Positions 23,845 through 35,061 of a DNA stretch of 64,000 nt are shown here, piece by piece. The stretch comes from Acheta domesticus (lineage: Eukaryota; Arthropoda; Insecta; Orthoptera; Gryllidae). Each line of letters starts with the position of its first letter. The stretch's first letter is position 1. The notes below the pieces were generated by a model, which saw nothing but the letters and a program-made list of their open reading frames with translations, searched no databases and had not been told where the DNA came from. Position numbers and translations under genes: made by a program. The stretch is taken from positions 161,095,504-161,159,503 of the forward strand of contig JAHLJT010008446.1 of NCBI GenBank assembly GCA_031308135.1, written 5' to 3'.

Positions 23845-25523
23845 CAGTCAGTGTCAAAAGTATTCGTACACCTCGCATTTCCGCTTACAAACGTTGAGAA
23901 TTGTACCAAATTTTCATAAAAAGTCTGGGAGAAAAAGAATTATGATTTTACATCTTGTTTCTGTCCATTCCTAGATAAAGAAACAGAAAGAAGACCTTAA
24001 TAATTCTTGCAAAAAAATCCCTCACTACAAAATCAAAGTTTGACACATTTTTGGGCGACAAAAGTATTCGTACACTGAATAAATTTTTATTTCTAATGAG
24101 AGCGAGAGTGCAAATTATGCGTGTCTGAACGGGAATCACAATTTGTAACGATTTTTCCGAATCGTGAAATTACAAAATCTCATTCAGTCGTCTGTAACGG
24201 TCACTGGGAAACAGTTCAAGGCTAGGCCGTCGGCGCGATGGGTCGCAAAGGAAAGGAGACTACTGCAGAGGAGCGACGAGTAGTTATTAATATGCACAAC
24301 CAGTGCAAATCTCTAAGAGACATTGCAAATGCCCTTGGAAGACCCAGGTCGACTGTTCTATCGATAATAGATTCAGTGTGAGAAAATCGCATTTAAATAA
24401 GTCGGGATGCGGACGACCTCTGGTGCTGTCTCGTCAAGATCGACGATTAATTGTACGTGAAATTTAAAAAAAAATCCTAGAAGTGCACCAAAGATAGCTG
24501 CTGACCTTGGAAGAAGAGGAGTGTCTATTTTGGCGGCTACGGTACGTCGCACATTGAGGAGGGAAGGTTACTATAGTCCACACGCGCATAAGAAGTTCTG
24601 GGTGAGTGAAGCAAATAGAAAGAAACGATTAAATTTCGCTCTTTTGCATCGGTATCAAGACCAGAATTTCTGAAATAGGGTGGTATTCACCGACGAAAGT
24701 AAATTTAATATTTTCGGGTGCGATGGAAAGCAACGCGATTGGCGAAAGAAGAACGAGGAACGCAATCCGCGCAACTTGCTGCCCACCATTAAACACGGAG
24801 CAGGCTCAGTGATGGTGTGGGGCTTCATGAATGCTTCTGGTGTGGGGAACTTGCAGATTATCGAAGGGGTTATGGAACAGTTTGTTTATATAATCATTTT
24901 GAAAAACAATCTGCAATTAACTGTTGATAAATTGGGACTGGGACGGAATTATATTTTTCAGCAGGACAATGACCCCAAACTCACAGCTCTAAATTCGAGG
25001 CTACGGCTTCTGTACAATACGCCCACACAACTGCATACGCCACCACAATCACAGGATATAAATCCAATAGAACATTTGTGGAGTTATCTTGATAAAAAAG
25101 TTAGATAAAGAGACTCAGTCAGGAGTGTACGTGAACCTAAGACAGTTTTGAAAGTTGAATTGGAGAAAATTTCACTTTCCTTTACTGCTAATTTAGTGGA
25201 ATCCATGCCTAGAAGACTTCAGGCAGTAATTGATGCCAAAGGGAACCCCCACGAAATATTAGGGATTTATTTAGAGTAGATATTACAGGAAATATGTGCA
25301 GTGTACGAATACTTTTGTCGCGAGGGATAAGTGCTTTATTTTTATTTTTGTCTAGTTTTTGGAAGTGAAATATTTTTACTGTCATTTTTGTGTGTGTTTG
25401 TGCAATAAAAGTGATTTGGGAAGAACATTAAGTTCCTACAATTTATTTTTCTTGTTTATCGACCAAATTACTGGCGTTTTCTTGAAACACGACTGGGTGT
25501 ACGAATACTTTTGACACTGACTG
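23845..25523 (+). mobile_element. Tc1-type transposon, copy 2, with TA duplication and IR/DR ends
   Basis: 1679 bp, same orientation as copy 1 and closely similar along its length. Inverted repeats begin CAGTCAGTGTC at both ends and TA flanks lie at 23843-23844 and 25524-25525. The inner repeats are at about 24057 and 25303-25321. It lies 2.7 kb from copy 1 with unrelated flanks, so the two are separate insertions, not a segmental duplication. Confidence 0.92.
24238..25265 (+). pseudogene. Tc1-type transposase, copy 2 (DD34E, defective)
   Basis: Same protein as copy 1, starting MGRKGKETTAEERR, with a sense codon (CAG) where copy 1 has a stop. A 4-bp deletion (24366 region) shifts the frame at the end of the helix-turn-helix segment, and another break lies before VVFTDESKFNIFG. 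The catalytic blocks (TDESKFN, QQDNDPKLTA, DINPIEHLW) are present. The D1 block here has the usual DES. The TAA after KKVR is shared with copy 1, and an extra C near 25248 changes the C-terminus. Confidence 0.9.
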
Positions 25524-25525
25524 TA

Positions 25526-26600
25526 CATTCACCTATTTGGAAAGGAAAAACATGGTCAAAAACACGGAAGTTTATTATTTTTTAAAATACTTCCAGGAAA
25601 CTGTGGCAGCTAAACTCTTGCATCCATCCTTGTTTGGACATTAACTTTAAGCAGAAAAATCTGAGGTAGCATACAAAGGTAAGCATCGACATAACAAAGG
25701 TAAGCATTCCCTGTAAGACAGTTTTCTACGGCCCGACCGCAACGTTTTCACACGATAAGCGATCACCTCACTCGCTTCAAAACTATCGTAGACGCCAGAT
25801 AGTTCTAGATGGACGAACTTCTCGTGAACTTCTGTGAAAATTGAACTATTTCGACTGCTTATGCGTGTAATATACTCTGAACCAATTGCGACGTGCAATA
25901 TATACTTAACTAATTGCGACGTTCTTACATGTGCAATATTCTATAAACTAATTGTGAACGTGCGTAAATAATGATTAACAACATTAAAACACATAACAAT
26001 CTGAACTTTCGGAGTGCTACATAACTATTGAAAACTACCAGGACTTCGAGTATCTTCTAGAGCTACTAGACTTTTAGTATCTGCTTAGAACTACCAGCTA
26101 TACTAATGTCGACGTAGAACTGTTTACGCCTTCATCCCGAATTTGCTGCTAAATGCCACTTCTGGCATTCACGCTCCCGACCTGTCAATAAAGAACGACT
26201 GCTGCCATCCCGACTACATCGATGAGTAACAAAAAACAACTTTAACTGAACATCTGGTGAACATTCATTAAAATAATTTCTCACAGCAGTATAGTTTGGA
26301 TTGCGAATTTCAAATTCCTAGCATTATTCAAGTAATAATCGCACCTTAACCAAACAAAACTCTACTAACAAACAACTTCATTGGCGCAAATAAAATACTA
26401 AATCTCAGGTATCTTTATTGTTATTGATTCATTGTATGTTGTCAATTGCTGTTTTTCATCATTCCCATCTAATTTAAGTTATCTATAAGTTTTGTTATTG
26501 TATTGATTTGCATTTCAATTCAATTAAATTAGTAAAAGATTTCAATCTATTTCCGAGATACTAGTATCCATTCGTTCATCCCCCTGCAACCAGGCCCGCT
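25526..26600. other. No recognised gene
   Basis: AT-rich; no element or coding motif seen. Near 25880-25970 an imperfect repeat around CTAATTGCGACGT recurs, without obvious meaning. Confidence 0.5.
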
Positions 26601-27349
26601 GGGCAGAATCAGCTGCTCAGGATAAAATAGCGCCCATTTCAAAGTATTTTGAGAAAAAAATAGATTTGTAAGTGTTGCAGATACAAATTACCCGCTGATT
26701 TAAAGTATGTACATAGCTAAAAAGAGGGCTTGAATTCTGCATCAAGTGTACAAGTAGATATGGCAGAAGGAAAAAAATGGAATGAGCAAGTAAAATGTAT
26801 CTAAAAACGTACAATTGGCTGTAAAGGGGCCAAAAAACAAAACGTTGTCCTTATCTTTCAAATAAGGTTATATATTCCACTTTCTCTAAAAAAACAAAGA
26901 CGTTTTGAGAGCACAGATTCCTCATCCCCGAGCACTGCCCATAGCGAGTTGCCAGGTAATGTCTTCGCCGGTTGCCAACGACTTTCGTACAGTGCAGGAG
27001 GACATATTCCACATAAATAATCGTCCTGCACGAGTCACAGATGGAGGAGTTGCACCTCGAAGGAGGAAACCGAGAGAAACGTAGCAGTGACCGATACGAA
27101 GATGGGTTAAAAAAACTTCTCCACGCGTAGACGAGTGGGATGAGGAACGCCAGGGTTTAAAAGAATTCTTTATCGCTCTTAGTTTAAAAGTGGTATTTTA
27201 CCACTCTTTGCCACGCTCTAAACACGGATCGTTTCAAGAAAACCTTAACACTGGACATTGGTACAGAAGGTATGTCGATAGGAGTCTTACGAGTCGCTGA
27301 TTTCGCCGCCTGGTCGGCCAGCTCATACCCTGTGATACATGGCCTGGAA

Positions 27350-28111
27350 CCCAAGTCATAGCAGCGGGACAGAAGACGATGAATTCGGCTTGGGGTGACG
27401 CTCCACCGCTCCGCTAGTGGAGGGGCACAACCCCTTCCCTTCCCCTCACCAGGCGGCGGGGGATAAAACCCCGAGTCAGCAGCGACGCGATGCTAGTCAC
27501 GCCAGGGAACTCTCTACCCAAAGCGGCCATACGTGAACGAGTGCCGAAGAGTATCGACACATGAGATACGGCTCCTGGAAGGAACGTGGGACATCAGGCG
27601 GTGCCTCCCCGCAGGCTATCGCCTCCATCTTGTCAAGGGTCGCGCAGCTGCTACTAGAGCGGCCCCACCGGGCCACCACCACCGCCCCGAGATAACAGCC
27701 GTTATCAGCAGCCAGTCGGCTACCTGTGCAGCCGGCTTATCAAGTTTAACATTGGGGCAAGGACGCTGCCCCGAAAAACGTTTTGGTTGTATTTTGTTGA
27801 GTTGCATAATGTGGAAACATTAAATGTATTCTTAGACTTGTGTGATTGACTGAACCTGATCCTGCAGTTACAACAGTCAAGTAGTCTGACGAAGGACAGG
27901 AGACAAATTGAAGAGAGTTGAGAGAATCAGAACAGAGAACTACACGCCGCAACGTCGCTGACTCTATGTATTTTAGGGCCTCAAAAATTGCATACATTTC
28001 GGCAGAGAATATACTGCACTGGGAAAGACGACGATATGATTTGGTGGCCCTGATACAATAAAAACCACATTCCACCGCATCACTGCACGATGAACCATCC
28101 GTATACAACAA
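27350..28111 (-). pseudogene. LINE RNase H domain, split by an insertion
   Basis: The first half (28111-27810) shows MLYTDGSSCSDAVECGFYCI (first catalytic D), FSAEMYAIFEALKYI (E) and VVLCSDSLNSLQ (second D). The last part, with the conserved WVPGHVSQGYELADQAAK block, resumes at about 27370-27310 on the other side of the insertion. In active elements RNase H removes template RNA during reverse transcription. Confidence 0.8.
27385..27785. repeat. GC-rich insertion of unknown type inside the RNase H region
   Basis: Coding similarity stops at about 27785 and resumes at about 27385. The intervening 400 bp are GC-rich (GGGGCGGTGGTGGTGGCCCG on the minus strand) and end in a run with TTTATCCCCCGCCGCC. 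No inverted ends or target duplication are clear, and I cannot classify it. Confidence 0.5.
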
Positions 28112-28704
28112 TAAATAATCCGGATAGGCTCTGGTTCTCTGGTCTCATATACTGAAACTGCTTCTGGTAAACCAGAGAACTAGTAGTTTGTGTGGAAAGA
28201 TTGGAGAGTCTGAAGTCAATATTGGGTAAGAGGAATTTCCAAGGGGGAATCAGATCACTTGCGGCGGAAGGTTCACAGGAATGAGAAGATGGATATTTAG
28301 TTCAAGCAAAATATGTCGCAATCCAATACCTGGGAGCTGAGGTAGCGATGTTCAAAAATATACGAGGACTCATAATTTTGGTGGGTCCTTCGACACAAGA
28401 ACGGTTTGAACACATTCGACGACAAGAACGGTTAAAGAGTCCTGACACTTTACCACCGTAAGAGGCTAATAAAATAGCTCTCCTTCGGCTCAGAGATGGT
28501 TCTCCAGATTCGGCCAAGAGGCAATCGATGTGCCTCTTGCGATAGGTGCCAGTACTAATTCTTATACAAGCATTGTGAATGATATTTAGTGGCCGGAGGG
28601 TTGATGGAAACGCTGACCCATATACAATGCATCCACAACCCAAAATAGGATAAGAATTCTAGTGCACCGTTGAAGAGAATTTATGAAAATCTAAAGCTAA
28701 GAGA

Positions 28705-30081
28705 GTGATAGAAACAACGAATTGTGTCTTAAATGAAGTTGAACCGACCTCAAGTAGAAGTATAGATAATACTGAAATCAATCATATCGTGTATGATAAT
28801 GGATATCTAGTATCTCAAATAATTTTGGGGCCAGCCAAGAACACCGATGGCCGCCAGCTAGACAGAGTAATCAGCCCCGTACCCCCATGTGCGAAAAGAA
28901 TTATGAAACGGATTGCAGACACTCAGCGTGAAATATCACTCCTAGCAGAGGCATCTTCTAAATCAAATCACATTTCTAATGTTCAACAAAAACACTCCAC
29001 GTTGAACAAAAATACCTAATCGAAAATGACACAACAAGGCTAATGGTAGCTGAGAAGCAAAAAGAGAAAGTCCAAGAATGGGCTCAATGAATCAGACATT
29101 ACAAAAGTAGGGAAGATTTCCGTGTACAGAATAGGTTGTTTAAAACAGACACGAAGAGATTCTATCGAAGTATGACATAAAAACCAAAGGGCAATGCAGC
29201 CCCTTCTTCAAAAGATGACGTCGAAACATTTTGGGCAAGGATCTGGGAGGAAACCAGATCCTACAACAAAGACGCATCTTGGCTCCAATCTGAAGTTGAT
29301 GCTGCTGATGGACTCGTGGAAACAGTGGAACATGTTCACGAGTTATCGGAAGAGGACCTATGCCAATCAATTAAGAACATGAGAAACTGGAAATCCCCTG
29401 GGGTTGATAAGATCCAGATTTATTGGATTAAGAAATTAACAGCACTACATTCTCATCTAGCAAAGGCTGTTAATAAAATTTTAAAAAACCCTAAGGAACT
29501 CCCCGAATGGTATCGCGATATCACGTATATGCTACCCAAAGAGGGAGACAGCTCTTTGGCGAAGAACTACAGGCCAATCACTTGCCTGCCAATAATGTAC
29601 AAAGTTATAACTGTAGCCATAGATGACAAAATGTATAGACACTTAGAGGAGAAACATCTGTTGCCAGTGGTACAGAAAGGATGTCGTAAAGAAATCTTGC
29701 TACCGAATCAAGTCATCTTGAACGATGTAAAGAAACGTAAACGCAATTTAAGCATGCTTTGGATTGACTACCAGAAAGCTTTTGACAGTGTACCACTGAT
29801 TGGATTTTGAAGACCCTGGAGATCTATAGATTTCATTCCACACTTATTGAGTTTTTACAAGGCTAGCATGAAGTTGTGGAGTACCAGGTTACTAATACAC
29901 AGCGGAAAGGAAGCAGTAGAAACCAGAAGTATTCAGATTAACAGGGGAATTTTCCAAAGAGATTCGCTATCGCCTCTGTTGTTTCGCTTTAGTCTGATCC
30001 CTCTATCAAGATTGTTGTCGCACAGTGGCTTTGGTTACAAGTTCCATGGTGATAAAAGGCCAGTATTACATTTGTTTTATA
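28705..30081 (+). pseudogene. Dong-like copy 2: N-terminal and reverse transcriptase part
   Basis: Frames at 28705-29019, 29316-29810 and 29847-30081 align with copy 1. Motifs seen: WKSPGVDKIQIYWIKKL, AKNYRPITCLPIMYK, WIDYQKAFDSVP (motif A) and RGIFQRDSLSPLLF (motif B, decayed from RGICQGASLSPLLF). There are frameshifts near 29020, 29200 and 29812. The coding stops at HLFYR-like residues where the CR1-type element is inserted. Confidence 0.85.
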
Positions 30082-30340
30082 GAATAGAATATTTATTTCG
30101 CTACTTAGGATACATGAAATAATTCCGGTGGTAGCGTTTTCCAACCAATTAATCTACATAAAACAAACATCAAACCACTACATATATACAACAAATATAC
30201 AAAATGAACATCAAACAACATTACTGAATACAATTTTATAAAATTAATGTATTAACCCTATGCTAAAGCTAACCTTAATATAAAATAACAAGATAAATAC
30301 AAAAAATAAAAATTTTAATGTTAACATATTCTAAAAAAAC

Positions 30341-32431
30341 TTACAACTTATTTAACCTAATTTTAAAATTTTTGACATTCTGAGGGAAAGTCTCTAGCAC
30401 TGCTGCAGGTAATTTGTTCCAATTTTGTATGGTTCTATTAATAAATGAGAATTTACCTACATCTGTTCTGTTTTCTTTGCCGAATTTTGAAGCCATGATC
30501 TTTCCGCGCGACGTATGTTGGTTTTGATAGTCTTGCCCGAACTTCACCCCACGGCCGATCACCCCTTATTGCTTTGAATAACACACGAAGACGCGATTTC
30601 TCTCTGCGTTTTTCCAAGGGTTCCCACGATATAAATTCAGAATTTAAACGTCCCCTTCTAACAAATTTTGCGGCATATTTTTGTACTTTTTCGAGAGATT
30701 TTATTTGCCCTAGACGATATGGATCCCAACATATCGAGCCATATTCCAATATCGGACGTACTAAAGATGTGTACCCTAATTCCCTTGATTTTCCACTTCC
30801 TTTCCTAAGTACTCTAATCACAAAATGCAATGCCTTCCACGCCTTTTTCATTACATAATTTACGTGATCTGCCCATCCCAGATCCTCATTTCGTACAATT
30901 CCCAAATATTTACAGCATTTAGTTCTCGGAATATCCTGATTTCCTAATTTATATTTCACGTCGTTTGTCTTTCTAGAACGCGCGAATCTGATAAACTTGC
31001 ACTTACAGGGATTTAATATCATTTCATTTGTGTTTGCCCATGCTTCTAGCTTATCTAAATCAGCCTGCAATATTTCTGTATCAATTGTGTTATTAATTTC
31101 CCGATAAATTATACAATCATCTGCAAAAAGACGTATTTTTGATTCAATTCCCTGCCAAATATCATTAATATACGCTATAAATAACAATGGACTAGCACAC
31201 TTCCCTGTGGCACTCCGGACGTTACTTCTGCCCTCGATGAGAAATTTGTTCCAATTCGCACCCGTTTGAGTACGCGAGCTGAGAAATTCTCGAATCCATA
31301 GGGCAATTCTTCTGTCTATGTTAAGCGTAATTTTTTGTATAAATTTATCATGGGGAACAAGGTCGAACGCTTTGGTGAAATCTATAATAATTGCATGAAC
31401 AATGGAACCTTTATCGAGAGAATCAGCAATGTCCTGACTGACAGTGACTACCTGACTCTCACACGAATATCATTTTCTAAAACCGTGTTGGCCTTCGTAA
31501 ATTATATTATTCTTATCCCAAATTCCGCGTAAGTATTCTGCCACCAAATGTTCCATTTGCTTACATACTACAGACGTTAGACTTACTGGGCGATAATTTT
31601 CGACGTTTTGACGCGAGCCTCCTTTGAAAATTGGGACCACTATGGCATCTTTCCAATCCCGAGGAATACATGAATTGTTCATCGATATCTCGAAAAGCCG
31701 TAATAGGTACGATACCATAGCTTCTCCTCCTAATTTGAGAATTTCCCCCGAAATTCCGTCCGGCCCTGTTGATTTATTATTACCTATTTTGGCAATTCTT
31801 TTCCTAAGTGCGCTCGGATTTAGTACAAAATATTCTCCTTCGCATTCGTTTACGACGATCTTCCTTTTACCTGTATACACTGACGCGAAAAATTGATTAA
31901 ATATATTTAATTTTTGTTTTTCTCCTACCACCAATTTATTACTACCGTTTCTTAACGACGGGATTTCCTCGCGATTTCCCTTACGCCTACGTACGTATTT
32001 AAATAAATTGCTCCAACTTTTATTTTCATCAGTAAGGATCGTTTCCAAATATCCTTCCTGTGCTAATACTTTCGCCTCCAATAGTTCTCTCGTTGGTTTC
32101 TTAAATTTCTCATAATCTCTCTCTCACTGATTTTTCTTTTCCCATATGCCCGCCTTGCTTTGCTTTTTAACTTTCGTATCCGATTATTATAATATTCTGG
32201 ATCGGGATTTATTGTTACGATTTTAAACAGTACATAGAGATCTATACACGTATCAATGATTTTCTTAAAATTATTCCAAACCTCCTCTACAGATCTACCA
32301 ATTCCCGCCCATGTGGAGTAATTATCGACTAAATACTTTTGCAAATTGGCCACGTCAGCCTTACGGTACAAGTAAATTTTCTTACGCTCAGTTCTGTGCG
32401 GTGTGCAGTTCCCTTTCACTTTTAGACACAC
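30341..32431 (-). pseudogene. CR1-type ORF2: reverse transcriptase and C-terminus
   Basis: Frame 32081-31470 has GNNKSTGPDGISGEIL and VENYRPVSLTSVVCKQMEHLV, the first reverse transcriptase blocks. A shifted stretch at 31470-31190 holds motif A (IIIDFTKAFDLVPHD) and GVPQGSVL of motif B; one missing base follows. Frame 31187-30453 continues with LFADDCIIYREI (motif C, both aspartates), KYLGIVRNEDLGWADHV (motif E) and SLVRPILEYGSICWDP. The end FSFINRTIQNWNKLPAAVL is typical of CR1-type C-termini and stops at 30341. Few lesions are needed to explain the breaks. Confidence 0.85.
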
Positions 32432-33081
32432 AGCCGAGTGGTCGCTTATACCTGGAACTACCTCGCAACTAGTAACGGAACCCTCCGGACGCGTTTAAAA
32501 ATATATAAAAAACGGCATTTTCTCTCGTTGGCTGCTTTACTACCTGCACTAGGTTATTAGTCCAAACTAGTTTGTTTACCATCGTCTGCGCCCCTCTCCC
32601 CTCCGTCACTTCTCCTTCCCACTGAATTTGGGGTAAATTTAGATCTCCGCCGATAATTAACTGTCTGTTCTCTCTGATACCAACGCGCGTTCTTTCTACA
32701 AGTTTCTGCAAGATGCTCATATTTTCCCCTGGAGGTCGATACATTCCTATTATTTCCCATATATCTCGATCGTTTTTACCATGAACTTCAACTGCAATCA
32801 TTTCACACTCTAGATCCGACCACAATTCTACGGATTTAAAGCAATTTTTTACGCAAATAAACACGCCCCCTCCGCGACTACCCCCGATCTCTTCTAAACA
32901 CTACGTAGTCTCCCCTAAATATCTCCGCATTTGAGATGTCCACGCTAAGCCATGATTCCGTTCCTATAATAATATCGGCATCGTATATTTCCACCAGATT
33001 CCAAAAGTTTAAACTTTTATTTACAATACTTCTACAGTTTACCTGCAGCAATACCAGAGACTTGCCCTCATCTATGTCCAC
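32390..33081 (-). pseudogene. CR1-type ORF2: APE-type endonuclease
   Basis: Frames 33081-32878 and 32864-32469 give an APE-type nuclease: LVLLQVNCRSIVNKS (catalytic N block), IIGTESWLS (catalytic E), IGMYRPPGENM, LIIGGDLNLPQIQWEG (the GDxN block) and, in another frame near 32435, a GISDHSAV block with the last catalytic D and H. The blocks are in canonical order. Single frame breaks lie near 32870 and 32480. In an active element it nicks target DNA to prime reverse transcription. Confidence 0.85.
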
Positions 33082-33093
33082 CGCTTTTTCTTC

Positions 33094-34988
33094 TCAGCTG
33101 CTCCCGGGATCTGCTGTGACGGCGTGCGCGCTGACCTTCGTAAATAGGCGCCCCAGCTTTGAGGCACCCCTCCTGTTGAGGTGTAGGCCATCGCGGCCCA
33201 GGTCGCCGTCTGCAATCCAGGCGTTGGCATCCACCATCTGGACACCTAAACTGCGCGCCACCCAATCCATGCCGTCATTGATTAGGCCTATGCGGGTCCA
33301 GCGAGTGTCCCTCCTGCGCAATAAACCACTCAAGATTAATTTTGCAGTAGGAAACTTTTTTCTAGCTGCTGTTACAAGTTCGTAAATATCACCTATAACA
33401 ATCTACATTCCTTTTCGAGTCGTTGGTTCCCACGTGTAAAATAACTGCATCCGGTCGGCCCAGGTCCTGGTGTTCGGGCCCACAGCAAAGCAGAAATAAA
33501 TACGTTTATTTCACAAGCAAGGCAGAACAGTTGAATTGCGTAATCGGCAGAGCGCGGCCGTTGAGTAGGTGTCACATATCACCCTCACATCCGCTGTTCG
33601 GCGAATTCTCCCAACGGACGGGCGTGGCCGCTCGTACGTGTCCGCCTGCCCATCTCACCCCCACAGCTCGGTCCGTTGGAGGAGCAACGGAAAAAAACTG
33701 CCAGATCATTGCAAATCCAGATCAAATGGCAAATGGTAATTGGCCATCGCCATCCCCACCTCTGCCGCATGTGAGAGCCCTTTCCTAACGTCTCTGCCCC
33801 AACCGAATTCGGCTTAACCGACTTCGTTAGTCCGCAGAAAGACACCGTGCAAGATAGACGCGTGTGTTCAGGGCTCCGCGCGTAAAGCACGTAAAGAATG
33901 TATAATCGTGCAAATGAGCTGCATACGGCTCGCACATAAATTGTTTAATCGTGGCAGTGCACGCTTTAATTGTGTCTGTCGCTCTTGCGTGGGTTTGCGC
34001 CCCGCAATTTTGGTTGAACTATGTAACTCGCGGCTGCTTCTGGTCGGCGCAAGGTAGCCACGGCGGTCCAAGGTGTCACTACAATAACTACGCTTGGACA
34101 GGTGTATTAATGCACAAAGAGAAATTTTCATCTTAATTCTGTGCTTCTTGTGCATTTACTGTGTGAATACTGTGCATTTACCTATCAAATATTGTTTGTG
34201 CTGGAAATTTGCTCGTGTATGCATCCTGCACTCCTGCGCCAATCCCAAGAGCTATCAAAGGGTTTCGGGACTACTGTACTTCATCAATACAGTCCATTCA
34301 TACAGTCCACTCATGAACATTAAGTGTATAGTAGCCCCGAACACCTGGCTATCGATAACTCGGCGTAGTTGTGCCGTTCGAATGCCGGGAAAACACCGCA
34401 CATCCAGAGCCTCGTTGCCAGTCCCAGTATGCCGAACGATGCTGTCCCTAGAACAAGCACATTTTTTTCAGTACCCTTATCAGCATTTGTTGCAGCCTCA
34501 GAAACATTGCTAGTACTCGCCTGTAACTGTTCTTCCAGCTCCTTGTTCCTTTTCAAGCAGTCTTCGAGTAATGTCTTCGTTGTCTTCAGTTCTTGCTCCA
34601 ACTCCCGTATTCGCTCATCGGCCCTCTGCTCCCGACTAACACGGCAGGCGCCGCAGGTCCAATCTTCACTGCTTCTAAACCGGCTCTTCACGATACCACA
34701 GCTGTAGTGATACCAGCGGTAACACTTATCGCACTGCGCTCCAGAACGCAAGTTCCGTTCACAACCAGCACACGTTATTGCGTGCGGCTGCAAAACTGCG
34801 TCGCTGCTAGGGCCAGGATTTAGTTCCACCCCGCCTATTACCAGCAGAATAGCAAGAACTGCAGAACTCAACACCGCTGCCAGCCGCCAAGAATCGCCGT
34901 GTGGAGCAGCGCCGGGCGCGGCGCTCCAGGTAAGGAGCGCTGCAAAAGAGCCCACGCGCGCCCGGTAACATTCCAAAGAACACCCCAT
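33094..34988 (-). pseudogene. CR1-type ORF1: 2A-like peptide, PHD finger, coiled coil, esterase
   Basis: The frame opens at 34988 (M). Residues 36-50 are hydrophobic and run into IGGVELNPGP (residues 51-60), a 2A-like ribosome-skipping motif with G in place of the usual D. A PHD-type finger follows (CAGCERN, QCDKCYRWYHYSC, WTCGAC; residues about 73-115), then a charged coiled coil (about 124-155), then the first strand of an SGNH esterase (NVLVLG). A solo LTR splits the gene. Beyond it the esterase resumes with AVILHVGTNDS (oxyanion N) near 33445 and ends with GRDGLHLNRRG (catalytic D and H) near 33180. Frameshifts near 33405 and the insertion make it inactive. Confidence 0.8.
33471..34343 (-). 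mobile_element. Solo LTR with 5-bp target duplication
   Basis: An 873-bp insertion begins TGTTCGGG and ends CCCGAACA, the TG...CA inverted ends of an LTR. It is flanked by CCTGG at 33466-33470 and again at 34344-34348. Removing it rejoins the host esterase reading. On the minus strand an AATAAA (plus 33505-33510) lies 35 bp before the end, so the LTR is probably oriented minus. No internal retrotransposon sequence is present, so this is a solo LTR left by recombination. A 5-bp duplication fits a gypsy- or BEL-type parent; the family is unknown. Confidence 0.88.
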
Positions 34989-35061
34989 CGCCGCCTTTCA
35001 CCAGAGCTCCCGGAAAACACGTCCGCACCGACCGACCGCCCAGCACCGAAAATGATTTGAC

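Larger units (their letters stand above)
26610..28650 (-). mobile_element. I-type LINE relic with RNase H (5' truncated)
   Basis: On the minus strand the order is: end of the reverse transcriptase (28643-28302, with GCGCIVYGSAFPSTLRPLNI and IIHNACIRISTGTYR), then RNase H (28111 onward), then a C-terminal CCHC-like segment near 27080 (CDSCRTIIYVEYVLLHC). Reverse transcriptase plus RNase H identifies the I group of LINEs. The relic is cut at 28650, next to the 5' end of the Dong-like copy. A GC-rich insertion of about 0.4 kb splits RNase H. Confidence 0.8.
30082..35060 (-). mobile_element. CR1-type LINE, essentially full length, inserted in the Dong-like LINE
   Basis: A minus-strand LINE. It has a GC-rich 5' UTR from about 35060, ORF1 (34988 to about 33094, interrupted by a solo LTR), and ORF2 with APE endonuclease (33081-32390) and reverse transcriptase (32081-30341). 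The 3' end carries an ATTCT repeat (ATTCTATTCTAT on the minus strand at 30082-30096). ORF1 with PHD finger plus esterase, followed by APE and reverse transcriptase without RNase H, points to the CR1/L2/Daphne branch. Few lesions are visible, so the insertion is probably fairly young. I could not define a target duplication. Confidence 0.85.

Noticed and set aside
33585..34155. Open frames on both strands near the CR1-type ORF1
   Set aside because: They lie inside the solo LTR, share no motif, and disappear as features once the LTR boundaries are recognised.
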